A program made the position numbers and the translations under genes. From Babylonia areolata (Eukaryota > Mollusca > Gastropoda > Neogastropoda > Buccinidae): DNA of 64,000 nucleotides. The stretch spans positions 6,524,810-6,588,809 of the forward strand of contig NC_134879.1 of NCBI RefSeq assembly GCF_041734735.1. Reading direction: 5' to 3'. The notes under the pieces are model-generated. The model was given only the letters and a program-made list of their open reading frames with translations, had not been told where the DNA came from and searched no databases. The first letter of the stretch is position 1. Each line of letters opens with the position of its first letter. Below, piece after piece: positions 23,936 to 35,959 of this stretch.

Positions 23936-24180
23936 AACTGGACTGTTGAACAAAGATTGATAACAACTATAACAGGAATGACTGGACTGTTAAACAAAGA
24001 TTGATAACAACTATAACAGGAATGACTGGACTGTTGAACAAAGATTGATAACAACTATAACAGGAATGACTGGACTGTTGAACAAAGATTGATAACAACT
24101 ATAACAGGAATGACTGGACTGTTGAACAAAGATTGATAACAACTATAACAGGAATGACTGGACTGTTGAACAAAGATTGG
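23936..24180 (+). repeat. 44-bp tandem repeat, about 5.5 copies
   Basis: Units of the form ctggactgttgaacaaagat, tgataacaactataacagga, atga, nearly identical to one another, so the expansion is recent. Confidence 0.93.
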
Positions 24181-24256
24181 TTTAAACAAAAAATCATACA
24201 TTAGCAAAGGACTACTCTGAAAATCATCAACATTGGAGATGATTTCAGGTCAGGGA

Positions 24257-24271
24257 TGTGTGTGTGTGTGT

Positions 24272-24311
<40 letters not shown>
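24257..24311 (+). repeat. (GT)n microsatellite
   Basis: GT repeat directly between the 44-bp and 32-bp tandem arrays. Confidence 0.95.
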
Positions 24312-24312
<1 letters not shown>

Positions 24313-24344
24313 CTTCAGCTCATTATTCTTGCAGCGCTGAGGTC

Positions 24345-25165
24345 TCACAACCGCTTCTAAGTCCCCATACCTCTGTGGTCTCAATTATCCATATTCCCAT
24401 CGTTCTGTTGTCTCACGAATCCATGTCCCCATACCTCTGTGGTCTCACGTGTCCATGTCGCCTAGGTCTGTATATAGTCTTAATTATCCATATCTTCATC
24501 GCTCTGTGGTCTCACGTATCCATGTTGCCACAGCTCTGTGGTCTCACGTATCCATGTTGTCATAACTCTGTGGTCTCACGTATCCATGTTGCCATAACTC
24601 TGTGGTCTCACGTATCCATGTTGCCATAGTTCTGTGGTCTCACGTATCCATGTTGTCATAACTCTGTGGTCTCACGTATCCATGTTGCCACAGCTTTGTG
24701 GTCTCACGTATCCATGTTGCCATAGCTGTGTGGTCTCACGTATCCATGTTGCCATAGCTGTGTGGTCTCACGTATCCATGTTGCCATAACTCTGTGGTCT
24801 CACGTATCCATGTCGCCACAGCTTTGTGGTCTCACGTATCCATGTTGCCATAGCTCTGTGGTCTCACGTATCCATGTTGTCATAACTTTGTGGTCTCACG
24901 TATCCATGTTGCCATAGCTCTGTGGTCTCATGTATCCATGTTGCCATAGCTCTGTGGTCTCATGTATCCACTGATGTCCCTGTAACTTTGTGATCTCACG
25001 TATCCATGTCCGCACAGCTCTGTGGTCTCATATATCCATATCCCCATAGCTCTGTGGTCTCATGTATCCATGTTCCTATAGCTCTATGGTCTCAAGAATC
25101 CATATTCCCATCAGTAGATCTGTGGTCTCCTGTATTCTCGTTCCCATAGCTCTGTAGTCTTAATT
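24345..25165 (+). repeat. 32-bp minisatellite, about 25 copies
   Basis: The unit is ggtctcacgtatccatgttg then ccataactctgt. Copies in the middle are very similar; the edges are diverged. Related remnants (tgtggtctcacagctctatg) reappear at 29980-30030 on the far side of the LINE. Confidence 0.92.
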
Positions 25166-25199
25166 AGTAAATTATTGAGAATAATATTTCAGAATAACC

Positions 25200-28100
25200 T
25201 TTATTTTTCTGCAAAATAGAATCTGCTATGAAACAATACCCAGATGCACCCTTCCACTGGCAAAGAGGAGACAACCCGACAAAAATCCCCAATCCCACGG
25301 CTTTCATATAGTACCAATGGGATGAATGGCTGTTGGGTTAAACAGTCACTAATTGTATGCAGTCTGGCCTTAGGGCGACACCAGGCTGACGGACTCCACA
25401 CAGATGGACATCCATTGCCCTTCCCTGATAAGAGGCTCTGTCAGGGTGACCGAATATTTTCCCTCACTACATAGAACACCCTTCTATGGATACTAAAAAA
25501 AACCCTGTCTCGCGTGCACCTCGGGGATCAGCTGCACAGCACGAGACATAAATTCAGATCCCCAAAACCCCAAAACAGGCGTGGCAAAAGAGGTGGGAAA
25601 AGATTGTGCTTAGGTAGCAGAATGACAAAAGCAGAGCGGCTGTCAAAGAAATTCTTTAGAATCGGCAGTTGGAATTGTTCCAGCGGAAGAATGAGAATCT
25701 CAACAATTGAGAAATTCTATGTCTCCAAGAGACCAGGACAAGTGCAGACAGACCAATACATTTTGAGAATTTCACAGTCTTTCAAAGGAATGAAGGAAGA
25801 GGTGTAGCAATCATACTGAACAAAAACCTAAAAAACAGTTTCCACCATAAATCTAGAGAAATGGTGTAGCAACTCATGTGAATTAGTGGGGGTGCGTCTT
25901 GAAAAACCTGACGGAGTTCACAAAAGCATCGTGCTCATCAATGCCTATGTTCACCCAGGAACCTGCACAACAAAAGAGGATTGGTCCTTTTTAGAGGAAA
26001 TAGAGAACGAACTTGGAGACTGGGTCATTATCTGTGGAGACCTTAATGCAAGATCGAAGTTATGGGACCAGCGGAACACCAACCCACAAGGACTCGCACT
26101 TGAAGGAATGATAGGGGAAATTCTTCTTAGCCCTTTAACAACCACATCCCCAACTCGCCTTGGAACAAGACAAGGGGACAGTGACAGTGTGATCGACATC
26201 GCTCTAACATCTCCAAAATTCAGAGCAGAAATGAATGCAGAGACGCTTCCATACCAAGGCAGCGACCACCTCCCGGTAGCTTTCAGTCTACAGAAACTGT
26301 CAGATAAACCCTGTATGAAACTGCGTGATCCATTTCAGTATGAAACCAAAGAGACAACCGTCATCAAGAAATTAAGACGCAGAAGAAACAAAAGAACGGC
26401 ACTGAACAGGATGCAAACTATTCAGCCCCCATGGTGGAATACCGACACAGAGAGAGCCTGGATAGAAAAACATACGGCTGTCAAACTTTGGCAAAAAGAA
26501 AAAACAAAACCATCTCCGGACAAAGATATTGAAACACAAATGAAAGAAAAAACTAAACAGTTTGAAGTCATTGCTCAAGAGGCCAAAAATGACAAGTGGA
26601 AACAGTTTTGCGAGGCACTCAGTTATGACACAACATTGACAGAGTTCTCGCAATTTTATCGTCGCATGGAAGGGAAAACGTGCACAACAACAACCCCAGA
26701 CATGTTAGACACTGACGGAACCAAGCTTAAGACAAATGAAGAAAAAGGATCTGCCCTGCTCAAACGTTTCATACAACAGAGTGATCAAAGAAACTTAGAT
26801 GAGAAAAAGAAATATGTTGAGGAGTTAAACCAAACCCTTATGCAGACTGGACCTGATGATGACTTGATAATGGATGATCTAAACAAGGCAATAGCTAAAT
26901 GCAAGAAAGAATCGGCTCCTGGCCCAGACAAAGTTCGTTACTCAGACATCAAGGAGCTATCGGAAGAAGACAGAAGCAAACTTTTCAATCTATATCAAAA
27001 CAGTTTCCACAATGGACCCATACCAAAACCAGGAAAGGACCATCGTCAGGTAAGCGGCTACCGGATCCTAACCATGCAAAACATTGCTGGAAAGCTCATG
27101 GAACGCATGATAGCCAGGAAACTTGCAAGGGATCTTGAACACAGGCACATTCTCCCTTCAAATCAAGGTGGTTACAGAACAGGCAAGTCCACATGGGAAA
27201 ATGCAGCTGCTTTTGCATATGAGGTGTATGAAGGATTTCAAAGAAAAGAAGAAACACTAGCAGTAGCAATTGACCTTGAAGATGCCTACAATAAAGTCCA
27301 GTTTGCGCACCTCATGGAGCTGCTACTAAGGTATGGAGTAAGTTTGACACTGACAAGATGAATAGCAACAGCGCTTCAGGAAAGAACCGTCGTCCTACGC
27401 CTCGGAGATTGGATGTCTGCACCTTCTAAACTATCCATGGGACTGCCACAAGGGTCTCCGCTCTCTCCTGTCCTCTACAATGTCTACACGAAGGGCCTTG
27501 CAGACTTAAACAACAATGGAATTGCTCGGGTGCTTACCCTTGCGGAAGATGGCCTGGTCTTCAAAACTTCGAAAGATGCTCAGGAAAGAACTAAAGCCGT
27601 CCAGAAACAACTAAACAATATTGCTCAATGGTGCAAAGACACAGGATCTTCCATCAATCCAGCGAAAGCCCAAACGTTGCTGTGCACCCTCAACAACAGA
27701 ACCGCGAGCAAATCACCACCTTCTGTGTCATTCGATGGGATTCAAATTGAGAAAACTGAATGCCTACGCTACCTAGGAATACACTTCGACAGGATGCTGA
27801 CCTGCAGAAAACATACGGAAAATACTGTTCTCAAATGCAAAAAGGGCCTTTCAGTCTTAAAAGCAATGGCAACCAAAGGAATTGAACAACGCCACCTCTT
27901 CCTGCTATACCAATCACTCGTCCTCAGTGTGATCGACTACGGACTTGGGCTAACAACACCGTCTCAAAGCAACCTCCTAAAATTAGAAAGAGTACAAAAT
28001 GAAGCTATGAGGCTGATCCTTGGAACAACAAAAGACACGCCCACAGAAACCATGCGATACCTGCTTGACCTTCCTTCAGTGCAGGCCAGAAACAAGTTAG

Positions 28101-28975
28101 AACAGGTCAAGACCTACTTCAAAGCATTAGAAAATCCTCAAAACCCACTGCATGACGCAGTCAAAGAATCAAAAGGCAGCCGTCTAGGACGAGGAAGATC
28201 ATGGATGGGGCAAGCAGAAGACACAATCCAGCTAGTATGCCGACTACAAGACCTGAAAGAAACAAAAGAATGGGAGAAAAACCCCGAAAACCTCAACCAT
28301 CTATTCAACACAGTCATTTCACCCACTCTAGGAAGACATTGTCGGGAATGGCCAGAGGGCAAAACTGATGCGGATGTGAAGCTACTCATAGAAGAAAACA
28401 GTAAAGAAGAGGACATCATCATATACACAGATGGCTCAGTCACCAAAGACCAGTCTGGTTGGGGATTCACTGCGAAACAAAATGGAAAAACAATTTGGGA
28501 AGAGAATGCTGCCTACAAAGTCACAACCTCCAGCCTAACGATGGAAGTTGAAGCTGCGACACATGCCCTCCAGTGGCTATCGTCCATCCATACGCCCGGA
28601 AACCAACATGCCATGATTCTAACCGACTCAATGAACCTCATACAGAAAATTGAAAACGGAATGGGAAGCCCAGAGTGGCATAAGGTAATGCGGAACTTTC
28701 AGATTAAAAAACTCACATGGTCATACTGCCCGGGACATGCAGGTGTTAAGGGAAATGAGCGAGCTGACAGACTTGCTGGTAACGCAACACCAACGAGCGG
28801 CCTACATCTAGGAAAATCGGAAATCCTCAGAAAAGTCAAAGAATACCAAAAAGAACAGGTACAAGGCCATCACACCATCGATCGCCTCAAAGAAATAAAA
28901 GCAGAGAGAGGGAGCGGCCGCAAGTCTAACATGAAAGGTAGAGCACGATGCTTTGCAAACCATCCCTTTTGCGGC
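25200..28975 (+). mobile_element. LINE with endonuclease, RT and RNase H (I-group-like)
   Basis: Endonuclease (apurinic type) starts near 25660 with IGSWNCSSG; it continues with NAYVHPGTC, GDLNARSKLWD and GSDHLPV. RT follows ([58 protein letters not shown]). RNase H is at 28410-28800 ([52 protein letters not shown]). Damage: a shift in the endonuclease near 25800, an in-frame TGA at 27359, a small deletion in the RT thumb side of the first half, and LAEDG in place of the usual ADD pair. The protein fades at about 28960 into GT repeats, so the 3' end also appears lost. RNase H points to the I/Nimb/Ingi group. Confidence 0.88.
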
Positions 28976-29102
28976 CAGTCAGTGGCAGCCTCTGTGCGTG
29001 TTTGTATGTGTGTGTTTGTGTGTATGTGTGGGTCTGTGCTTTTGAGTGCGTTTGTGAATGCGCGAGAGTGTAAGTGTACACAAGTGTCAGGAGAGATCTG
29101 TG

Positions 29103-29103
29103 T

Positions 29104-29153
<50 letters not shown>

Positions 29154-29243
29154 GGAGGTGGGAGTGCGGGGGGAGGTGGGGTAGAGGATGAGGTATGTGA
29201 GTGTATGCATGCCTACACTGTGGGAGCAACAGGATATTGGAAC

Positions 29244-29293
<50 letters not shown>

Positions 29294-29295
29294 TT
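29103..29295 (+). repeat. (GT)n and (AT)n tracts after the LINE
   Basis: (GT)n 29106-29150, a G-rich spacer and (TA)n 29245-29291. The AT tract is self-complementary and could extrude a cruciform. Confidence 0.95.
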
Positions 29296-29599
29296 GTATA
29301 TATGTGTGTGGGGTTGGGGGTGGGAGATATGGGCGTATGTGTGTGTGCTTGTACAAGTAAGTGTTCATCTCTGTGAGTGTGTGTTTATGTGTGTGTGTGT
29401 GTGTGTGTGCCGTGGAAGCTGCGATACGTAGACTAGAAATTAGTGTGTGGAGGAGGGGGGTAGAGGAGGTGCAAGATAATGTGTGTGTGTGTGTGTGTGT
29501 GTGTGTTGGAGCTCATGTACGTTTATATGTATTTGACTGTGCTTTCATACCTGTGAAACTGCATGTTTGGTGCATTTCTGTTGCGCATGTGTGGGGGTA

Positions 29600-29958
29600 T
29601 GTGTGAATGTGTGTCTTCATGTTTTACATTTATTCGCTTATTTATCACCATTGTTGTCTTATTTATTTATTTATTTATATTTTATTATTATCATTTTATT
29701 AGTATTATTATTATTATTATTATTACTACTACCTTTTTCTATATTATAATTAGTATTTATTTATTTATTTATGTCAGCTTATCTATTATTTATTCCCCCG
29801 GGGTTTTTTTGTTTTTGTTTTTTTTTCTCAAGGCCTGACTAAGCGCGTTGGGTTACGCTGCTGGTCAGGCATCTGCTTGGCAGATGTGGTGTAGCGTATA
29901 TGGTTTTGTCCGAACGCAGTGACGCCTCCTTGAGCTACTGAAACTGAAACTGAAACTG
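29600..29958 (+). mobile_element. SINE-like repeat R1, second copy
   Basis: Shares both the upstream ttcatgttttacatttattc part and the ggcctgactaagcgcgttgg end with the copy at 22389-22708. Between them are TTA/TTTA-rich microsatellites. The tail is three ctgaaa repeats. Confidence 0.75.
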
Positions 29959-30044
29959 TAGTCTTACGCTCTATGTTTTCACATGTTGTGTGGTCTCACA
30001 GCTCTATGGCCCTCGGCTCTGTGATCTTCACACCAACAACTCCC

Positions 30045-30525
30045 GTGTGCATCACTTCTCAGTCAAAGCTACATTATTGTGCATCGCTTCTCAGTCAAAG
30101 CTACATTATTGTGCATCGCTTCTCAGTCAAAGCTACATTATTGTGCATCGCTTCTCAGTCAAAGCTACATTATTGTGCATCGCTTCTTTGTCAAAGCTAC
30201 ATTATTGTGCATCACTTCTCAGTCAAAGCTACATTATTGTGCATCGCTTCTCAGTCAAAGCTACATTATACATTGTTGTGCATCACTTCTCAGTCAAAGC
30301 TACATTATTGTGCATCGCTTCTCAGTTAAAGCTACATTATACATTATTGTGCATCACTTCTCAGTCAAAGCTACATTATTGTGCATCGCTTCTCAGTCAA
30401 AGCTACATTATACATTATTGTGCATCACTTCTCAGTCAAAGCTACATTATTGTGTATCACTTCTCAGTCAAAGCTACATTATTGTGCATCACTTCTCAGT
30501 TAAAGCTACATTATTGTGCATTGCA
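30045..30525 (+). repeat. 32-bp minisatellite of a second type, about 14 copies
   Basis: The unit is gtgcatcgcttctcagtcaa then agctacattatt, with four longer units carrying an extra tacatt. All three plus frames stay mostly open because 32 is not a multiple of three and units lack stops; the ORFs are not genes. Confidence 0.92.
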
Positions 30526-30810
30526 CAGTCCCACGCTTGCTCCGTGTGTGAACATTCCCACAGTTCTATGTTCCCTCGAAGCTTCCTACGTTTTTCCATT
30601 GACAGACATGCAGACAAACCCCATCATTCGTATTCCCCCCACTTATGGAGAGAGAGATCCCTTTTTTTTTTCAATAGCTTTTTAGTGTATATTTCAACTT
30701 CAGTATCTGTTTCCAGATGACTGATTAAGGATATATTGCTCTGAAATATGAAAAAATTGCTGAGATTTGTCGTTGTAATTTTTATCAGATCTCTGTGAAT
30801 AAGTAAACAT

Positions 30811-30811
30811 G

Positions 30812-30848
<37 letters not shown>
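30811..30848 (+). repeat. (CT)n microsatellite
   Basis: About 18 CT units followed by GTT repeats. Confidence 0.95.
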
Positions 30849-30849
<1 letters not shown>

Positions 30850-31505
30850 GTTGTTGTTATTGGTTGTTTTGTTTTTGTTTTGTTTTGTTGTTTTTTGGGG
30901 GTGGAGGGAGGGGGGCGAAATAAATGTTCTTAAACATGTGAACAATTCTGTCGGTGTGTCTGTGTGTACCTGTTTGTATGTCATGACTGAAACAAGCAGT
31001 TGTGTGTGAACATAAGCAACACGACCACATGTGTGAATTTTTCTTTGGAAATAATAACGTTTACTCGACTGTTCCCACTTTCTCACAACCACTCAGTCAT
31101 GACATGACAATTATAATGCAGCGTGTAATGATTAGACTTCCGCCGTGTGGAAAGCTGCTCCCTTTCCCATTAACTGTTGGCACGTTTCCATGAAGCACTT
31201 TCGTGTAACTCGATAAGCGTTTCTACGGGTATGTGTTTTATGACAGAATATTCCTTTCAGCTTGACAGATACTAACCACACAGGTGTAAGCTGGATGAAG
31301 CGAATCTATTCATTTGTTTATCTGTCCATTCCTTCGTTCACTCGTAGGTTCAGTCTTGGTATAAGCCTGCTGTGTACATCGACTTTTTTGTTGAAAGACA
31401 GCTACGTTCTTATATAAACTTCTTCCCGTCTTCACGGTACATTGTGTTTTGATGATGATGATGATGTTGTTGTTGATGATGATCATGATGATGATACTGA
31501 TGATG

Positions 31506-31509
31506 ATGA

Positions 31510-31554
<45 letters not shown>

Positions 31555-31655
31555 TTGATTTACTTTAGGCTTTGAACCCTCATGAACTCATGAATAATGT
31601 GTGTGTGTGTGTGTTGATTTACTTTAGGCTTTGAACCCTCATGAACTCATGAATA
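31506..31655 (+). repeat. (GT)n plus duplicated 50-bp block
   Basis: The block ttgatttactttaggctttg, aaccctcatgaactcatgaa, ta occurs twice (31555 and 31614), each time preceded by (GT)n. Confidence 0.85.
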
Positions 31656-32854
31656 AACAAACAATGGTTATGTTATCTATTATGAACATGGAGACTAAAA
31701 ACAATGGAATTAGTAAGGAAATACCCGGTAACTGAATCAGAAACATCAACACAGAGACATAAATATTTCGCACAACTTAAGGTCACAATACAAGACAACT
31801 GACAATAAATTTGAAGAGTCAAAGCTAGAGCGAGTGAGTGAATGAGTCAGTGAGCAAGCCAGTACCAAACTTAGAAAAAGGACGTGCCCAAGTGGCAGGC
31901 TGGAGCCCAGATTGTGGACTGTGAAGACGCGCTTTGCTGACTGTCACAAGTGGATTCACCGCGCCGGAAATGTTGTCGTAGTCACGTTCAAGTCAGTGTA
32001 AGGATTGAGACTGACAGAGAGAGGGGAGTGGGAGAGAGAGAGGGGAGGGGAGAGAGGGAGGAAGAGTGAAAGAGAGAGTGCGTGGGGGAAAGAGAAAGAC
32101 ATGGACAGATTCGGGGAAAGGGGGAGAGAGAGCACCACACAGACAAACTCGGAGAGAGGAGGTATATGGGGGAAGATGAGGAGGGGTGAGGGAGGGAGTG
32201 GAAACGAAACAAAACATTTTATTGTGGCACAAGTACAATATAAAAACCTGGAACTGGGAGACCACGCCCCATCCTCGTGCGCTTCTTCTCTCGTCAGAAA
32301 AGGATGAGTGTTCTGGAGTCAAGAAAAAAACCTCAAACAAACAGGTGTGTCTTTTGGAGAAGACTTGACAAAAGCGAATTATGGTTTATTAATGAGAGCG
32401 AATAAACAGTCTGCTACCCTTTCAACCTGGTCATCCAATGGAAAGATTATCGCCAAACTGAAAAATGGAGAAAAAACCCATTAAAAGTCGATATTACTAG
32501 CAATCTTGATGACACACTTTTGAGAGGCATGATGTGAACGTATAAACATATGATACAGAGCCTCCATGTAATAAATGTGCAGTTATTGTTGACATATTGT
32601 TTTAGACTTGTTGGTGGTAAAATGTCCTTGGGGGTGCCCCTCAGCCAAATCGTGCAAGGTACTTCTGTTTATTTCAGCATTTTTCAGTATATTTTGATTT
32701 CTAACTTTCAATGCACAGGAACATTATATTTTCGTTTGGATCACCTTTTCATTTTCTCCAAAAATTCATGTTTAGCGGTTCATCTTTAGAATGTGTGGGT
32801 TGTTTGCTATGTAGGTACATCTTCATGTACTGATAGTAATGCTGTTGGTGTGTT

Positions 32855-34900
32855 TGCATGCATGGTAGGTCCAGCGATTGATTTTTCGATTTGCTCTTGC
32901 TCGCTCCATATACTGCTTGACTGTTAAGGGGTGTCACATCGAAACGTTTCTTCAGGGTGCAGAATTATAGGTCATGGTCTTTTGATGCCCAGATAAGGCT
33001 GTTTTTTTGTTTGTTTTTTTGTTGTTTTGTTGTTTTGTTTTTTTCCCCCACTTCTTTCTTATATTTAGCAAAATGTGTGTGGAGTCAGAGGAATAATTGA
33101 ACTGAATATATGGTTGGTCCAGTGATTGATTTGGATTTTTCTTGATTGCTAGGTTGACAGATTACTAGATTGTTGATGGTAGGCAGTTTTGACATTCGTT
33201 ATGTTGGAGAATCGATTGCCCGCCGATGACATGGTGCATACGCTGACCAAATCTTCCAGTGTTGACAGAAATCCACTTTTCCTCAAACAAGATAGTAAAA
33301 AAACTTTTTTTTTCTTTTTTTTTTTAATCTCTAGGGGGGGTTGATGATGTGGAATGGAAGGTAATGGTGAAGTTACTGTGTGACTGATTGTTTTTACCGC
33401 TGGCCCATTAATTAACTGAAGGGTATCACTTCAAAATCCTTCTTCAGAGCGCAGAATTCTGCCATGGACGTTAGATGTAAAGTTATGTGTGGGGTCCTTA
33501 GATTGACAGGGAAAAAAGTGGAAAAAATGAGTGGAGAAAGTGGGTGGATTGAACTGAAAGGACTGTTTGTTGTGCTGTGTGTGTGCTTGCGTGCATGGTT
33601 GGTTCAGTAACTGATTTTTTTTTTTTTTTTTTTTTTTATCACTTGCTTGCTTGATTACTTTATTGTTGGTTTGTTTTGATGTTCACTGTGCTGATGAGAC
33701 AATTGTTTGCTGAGGACACGGCGAATATGCTGGCTAAGCTGATTACAATGTTGATGAATTTCACCATTACTCACACAAACATCTGTGTGTGCCGCGACAC
33801 GCGCGCGCGTGTGCGTGCACACACATGCAGACACATACAGACGCGCGCACTAGTCATGTGCATTCACCTGCAACAAGAACGACACAAATCACGCAGATGA
33901 TGAATTTAGACTACCCCCCCCCCCCCCCACCCACCCACCCCCACCCCCACACACCTCCTTTTTTTTTTTTTTTCTTAATGCATGGTTATCCAGAAATGTG
34001 TGTGGAGGCAGAGGATGAATTGAACTGAATGTGTGGTTGATACAGTGATTGATTTGGATCTTTCTTGATTGCTGCATAGATTGACTACTTGATTGTTAAC
34101 ATTGTTTTGATATTCGCTATGTTGGGGAGTCGACTGTAAGGTGATGATATGGTGAATGCGCTGGCTAAAATTTCCAGTGTTGACAGAAATCAACTTGTAC
34201 TCAAACAAGGCAGCAAGTACTCTGACTTTTTTTGTTTTGTTTTGTTTGTTTGTTTGTTGTTGTTTTTTGGTTTTGGTTTTGTTTATTAATTTATTTTTTA
34301 CTAAATTGACCTCAAGGGGGTTTGAAGAGGTGGAATTAAAGGTAATGGTGATTTTTCGGGGTGGATGCTGATCTGTGTTTGCTTTTTCCAGCTGGACCAT
34401 TAACTAACTGCAGGATGTCACTTCAAAATGCTTCTTCAGAGTGCAAAATTTTTTGTCATGGACGTTTGATGCTATGCATGCGGTTTATTTTATTATTATT
34501 ATTATTATTATTTTACTGAAGGGGGTCACTTCGAAATGTTTCTTAAGAGCGCAAAATTTTGTCATGGACATTACATGCTAAGCTATGTACACTTTCCACT
34601 TTTTTCTTAGACTGGCATGTAATCTTTTAATTTAATTTTTTTTAAAAATCTTTTTATAATAATTATTATTATTATTACTACTTCCTAAGATTTGTGGAGT
34701 TCGTGGGTGATTCGAACTGAGCATACTGTTTTGTTATGCTATATGTATGCTTAAGTGCATGGTTGGTTCAGTAATTGATTCTGGTTTTTCTTGATTGATT
34801 AATTGCTTTATTGTTTGTTTGGTTTGAGGTTCGTTATGCTGACGAGACAATGGTATGCTGAGAACGCTGGCACAGCTTTTTGCAATGTTAAATGAATTTC
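32855..34900 (+). repeat. Old tandem array of 400-700-bp units
   Basis: Recurring landmarks: ggttggtccagtgattgatt (about 32870, 33112, 33598, 34035, 34762); gacattcgttatgttggaga and gatgacatggtgcatacgct (33190, 34112); cagtgttgacagaaatccac (33258, 34178); and gtcacttcaaaatgcttctt with its variants (32940, 33427, 34418, 34526). Divergence and intervening microsatellites show an ancient array. Confidence 0.75.
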
Positions 34901-35048
34901 ATATGCACTCATACAGACATTTGGACATGCTATAATACACATGCGCGCGCGCATACACACACACTCACACACGCATATACAAGTGCTGCCACTCGTTACA
35001 AGAAAGAACCAAACGCACGCATATCGTGAATTTGAACTACCACACGAT

Positions 35049-35085
35049 ATATGTGTGTGTGTGTGTGTGTGTGTGTTTGTGTGTA

Positions 35086-35129
<44 letters not shown>

Positions 35130-35205
35130 TGTGTATTTTTGTGTACATATATATATTTGTGTATATGTATGTGTATATAAATATATATGTATATATATAT
35201 ATGTA

Positions 35206-35281
<76 letters not shown>
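35049..35281 (+). repeat. (GT)n then (AT)n microsatellite cluster
   Basis: GT tracts 35050-35130 and 35205-35228, then (AT)n of about 26 units at 35229-35280. Confidence 0.95.
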
Positions 35282-35286
<5 letters not shown>

Positions 35287-35959
35287 TTTTTAAGAATGCT
35301 TGCAGACTGAACAGATGTTAGGTTTGTACTTAGCCGCTGTAACCGAGAAAGTTTTTTTTGTTGTTGTCTTTTTGTTTTGTTTTTGTTTCTAATATCCACG
35401 AGCACAGGTGCGCCCGCGTACACGTGCATACGTGTACTCGCGCGCGCGCACACGCGCACACACACGCGCGTGCACACGCGCGCGCACGCATGCGCCCACA
35501 CACACGCACACAATACCAGGAACTCATCCTCTATTCATAGGCTCTGGTCTCGGATCTGTGAAGAGAGAAGGAACGGAACAAAAAAAAAAAGAACAAGCAG
35601 AGAGACTGCGCTATAGCTCGCGAGCGGTAGTTCACATTATTTCTCCTTTTTTCAGTGTATATCATGTGTCATTTTCTTTACATGTGTATACATTTTTATT
35701 GTTTAGTGATAATTATTGTACCTTATCTGATGTCCATTTCCCCACGCCACAAATGTGTGCACTTGTGGACCTACATAGTATACTACTTTTTTTTTTTTAA
35801 TACCCAATATTATACCAATATCGCTTTAGTACAGTGGCTGTGAAAAAAAATGAAGGCATCACCATTGAGTCTTGTAAATTATAAGTCAGTTAAAGAAAAT
35901 ATTTGCACTGTATATGAAAGTATCCTTACTGTGCAATAAAGCTGATTATTATCATACAA

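Larger units (their letters stand above)
30530..32850. other. No gene seen
   Basis: Contains the CT and GT tracts listed and a GA-rich stretch at 32010-32210. No exon was recognised. Confidence 0.5.

Noticed and set aside
24345-25165. CRISPR-like regular array
   Set aside because: A contiguous 32-bp minisatellite with no unique spacers, in a eukaryotic genome.
28975-29191. C-terminal tail of the 592-codon LINE ORF
   Set aside because: After about 28960 the frame continues by chance through GT repeats.
29973-30720. Overlapping plus ORFs of 118-231 codons (VKATLLCIASQS repeats)
   Set aside because: Product of the 32-bp minisatellite; no start context, splice sites or family similarity.
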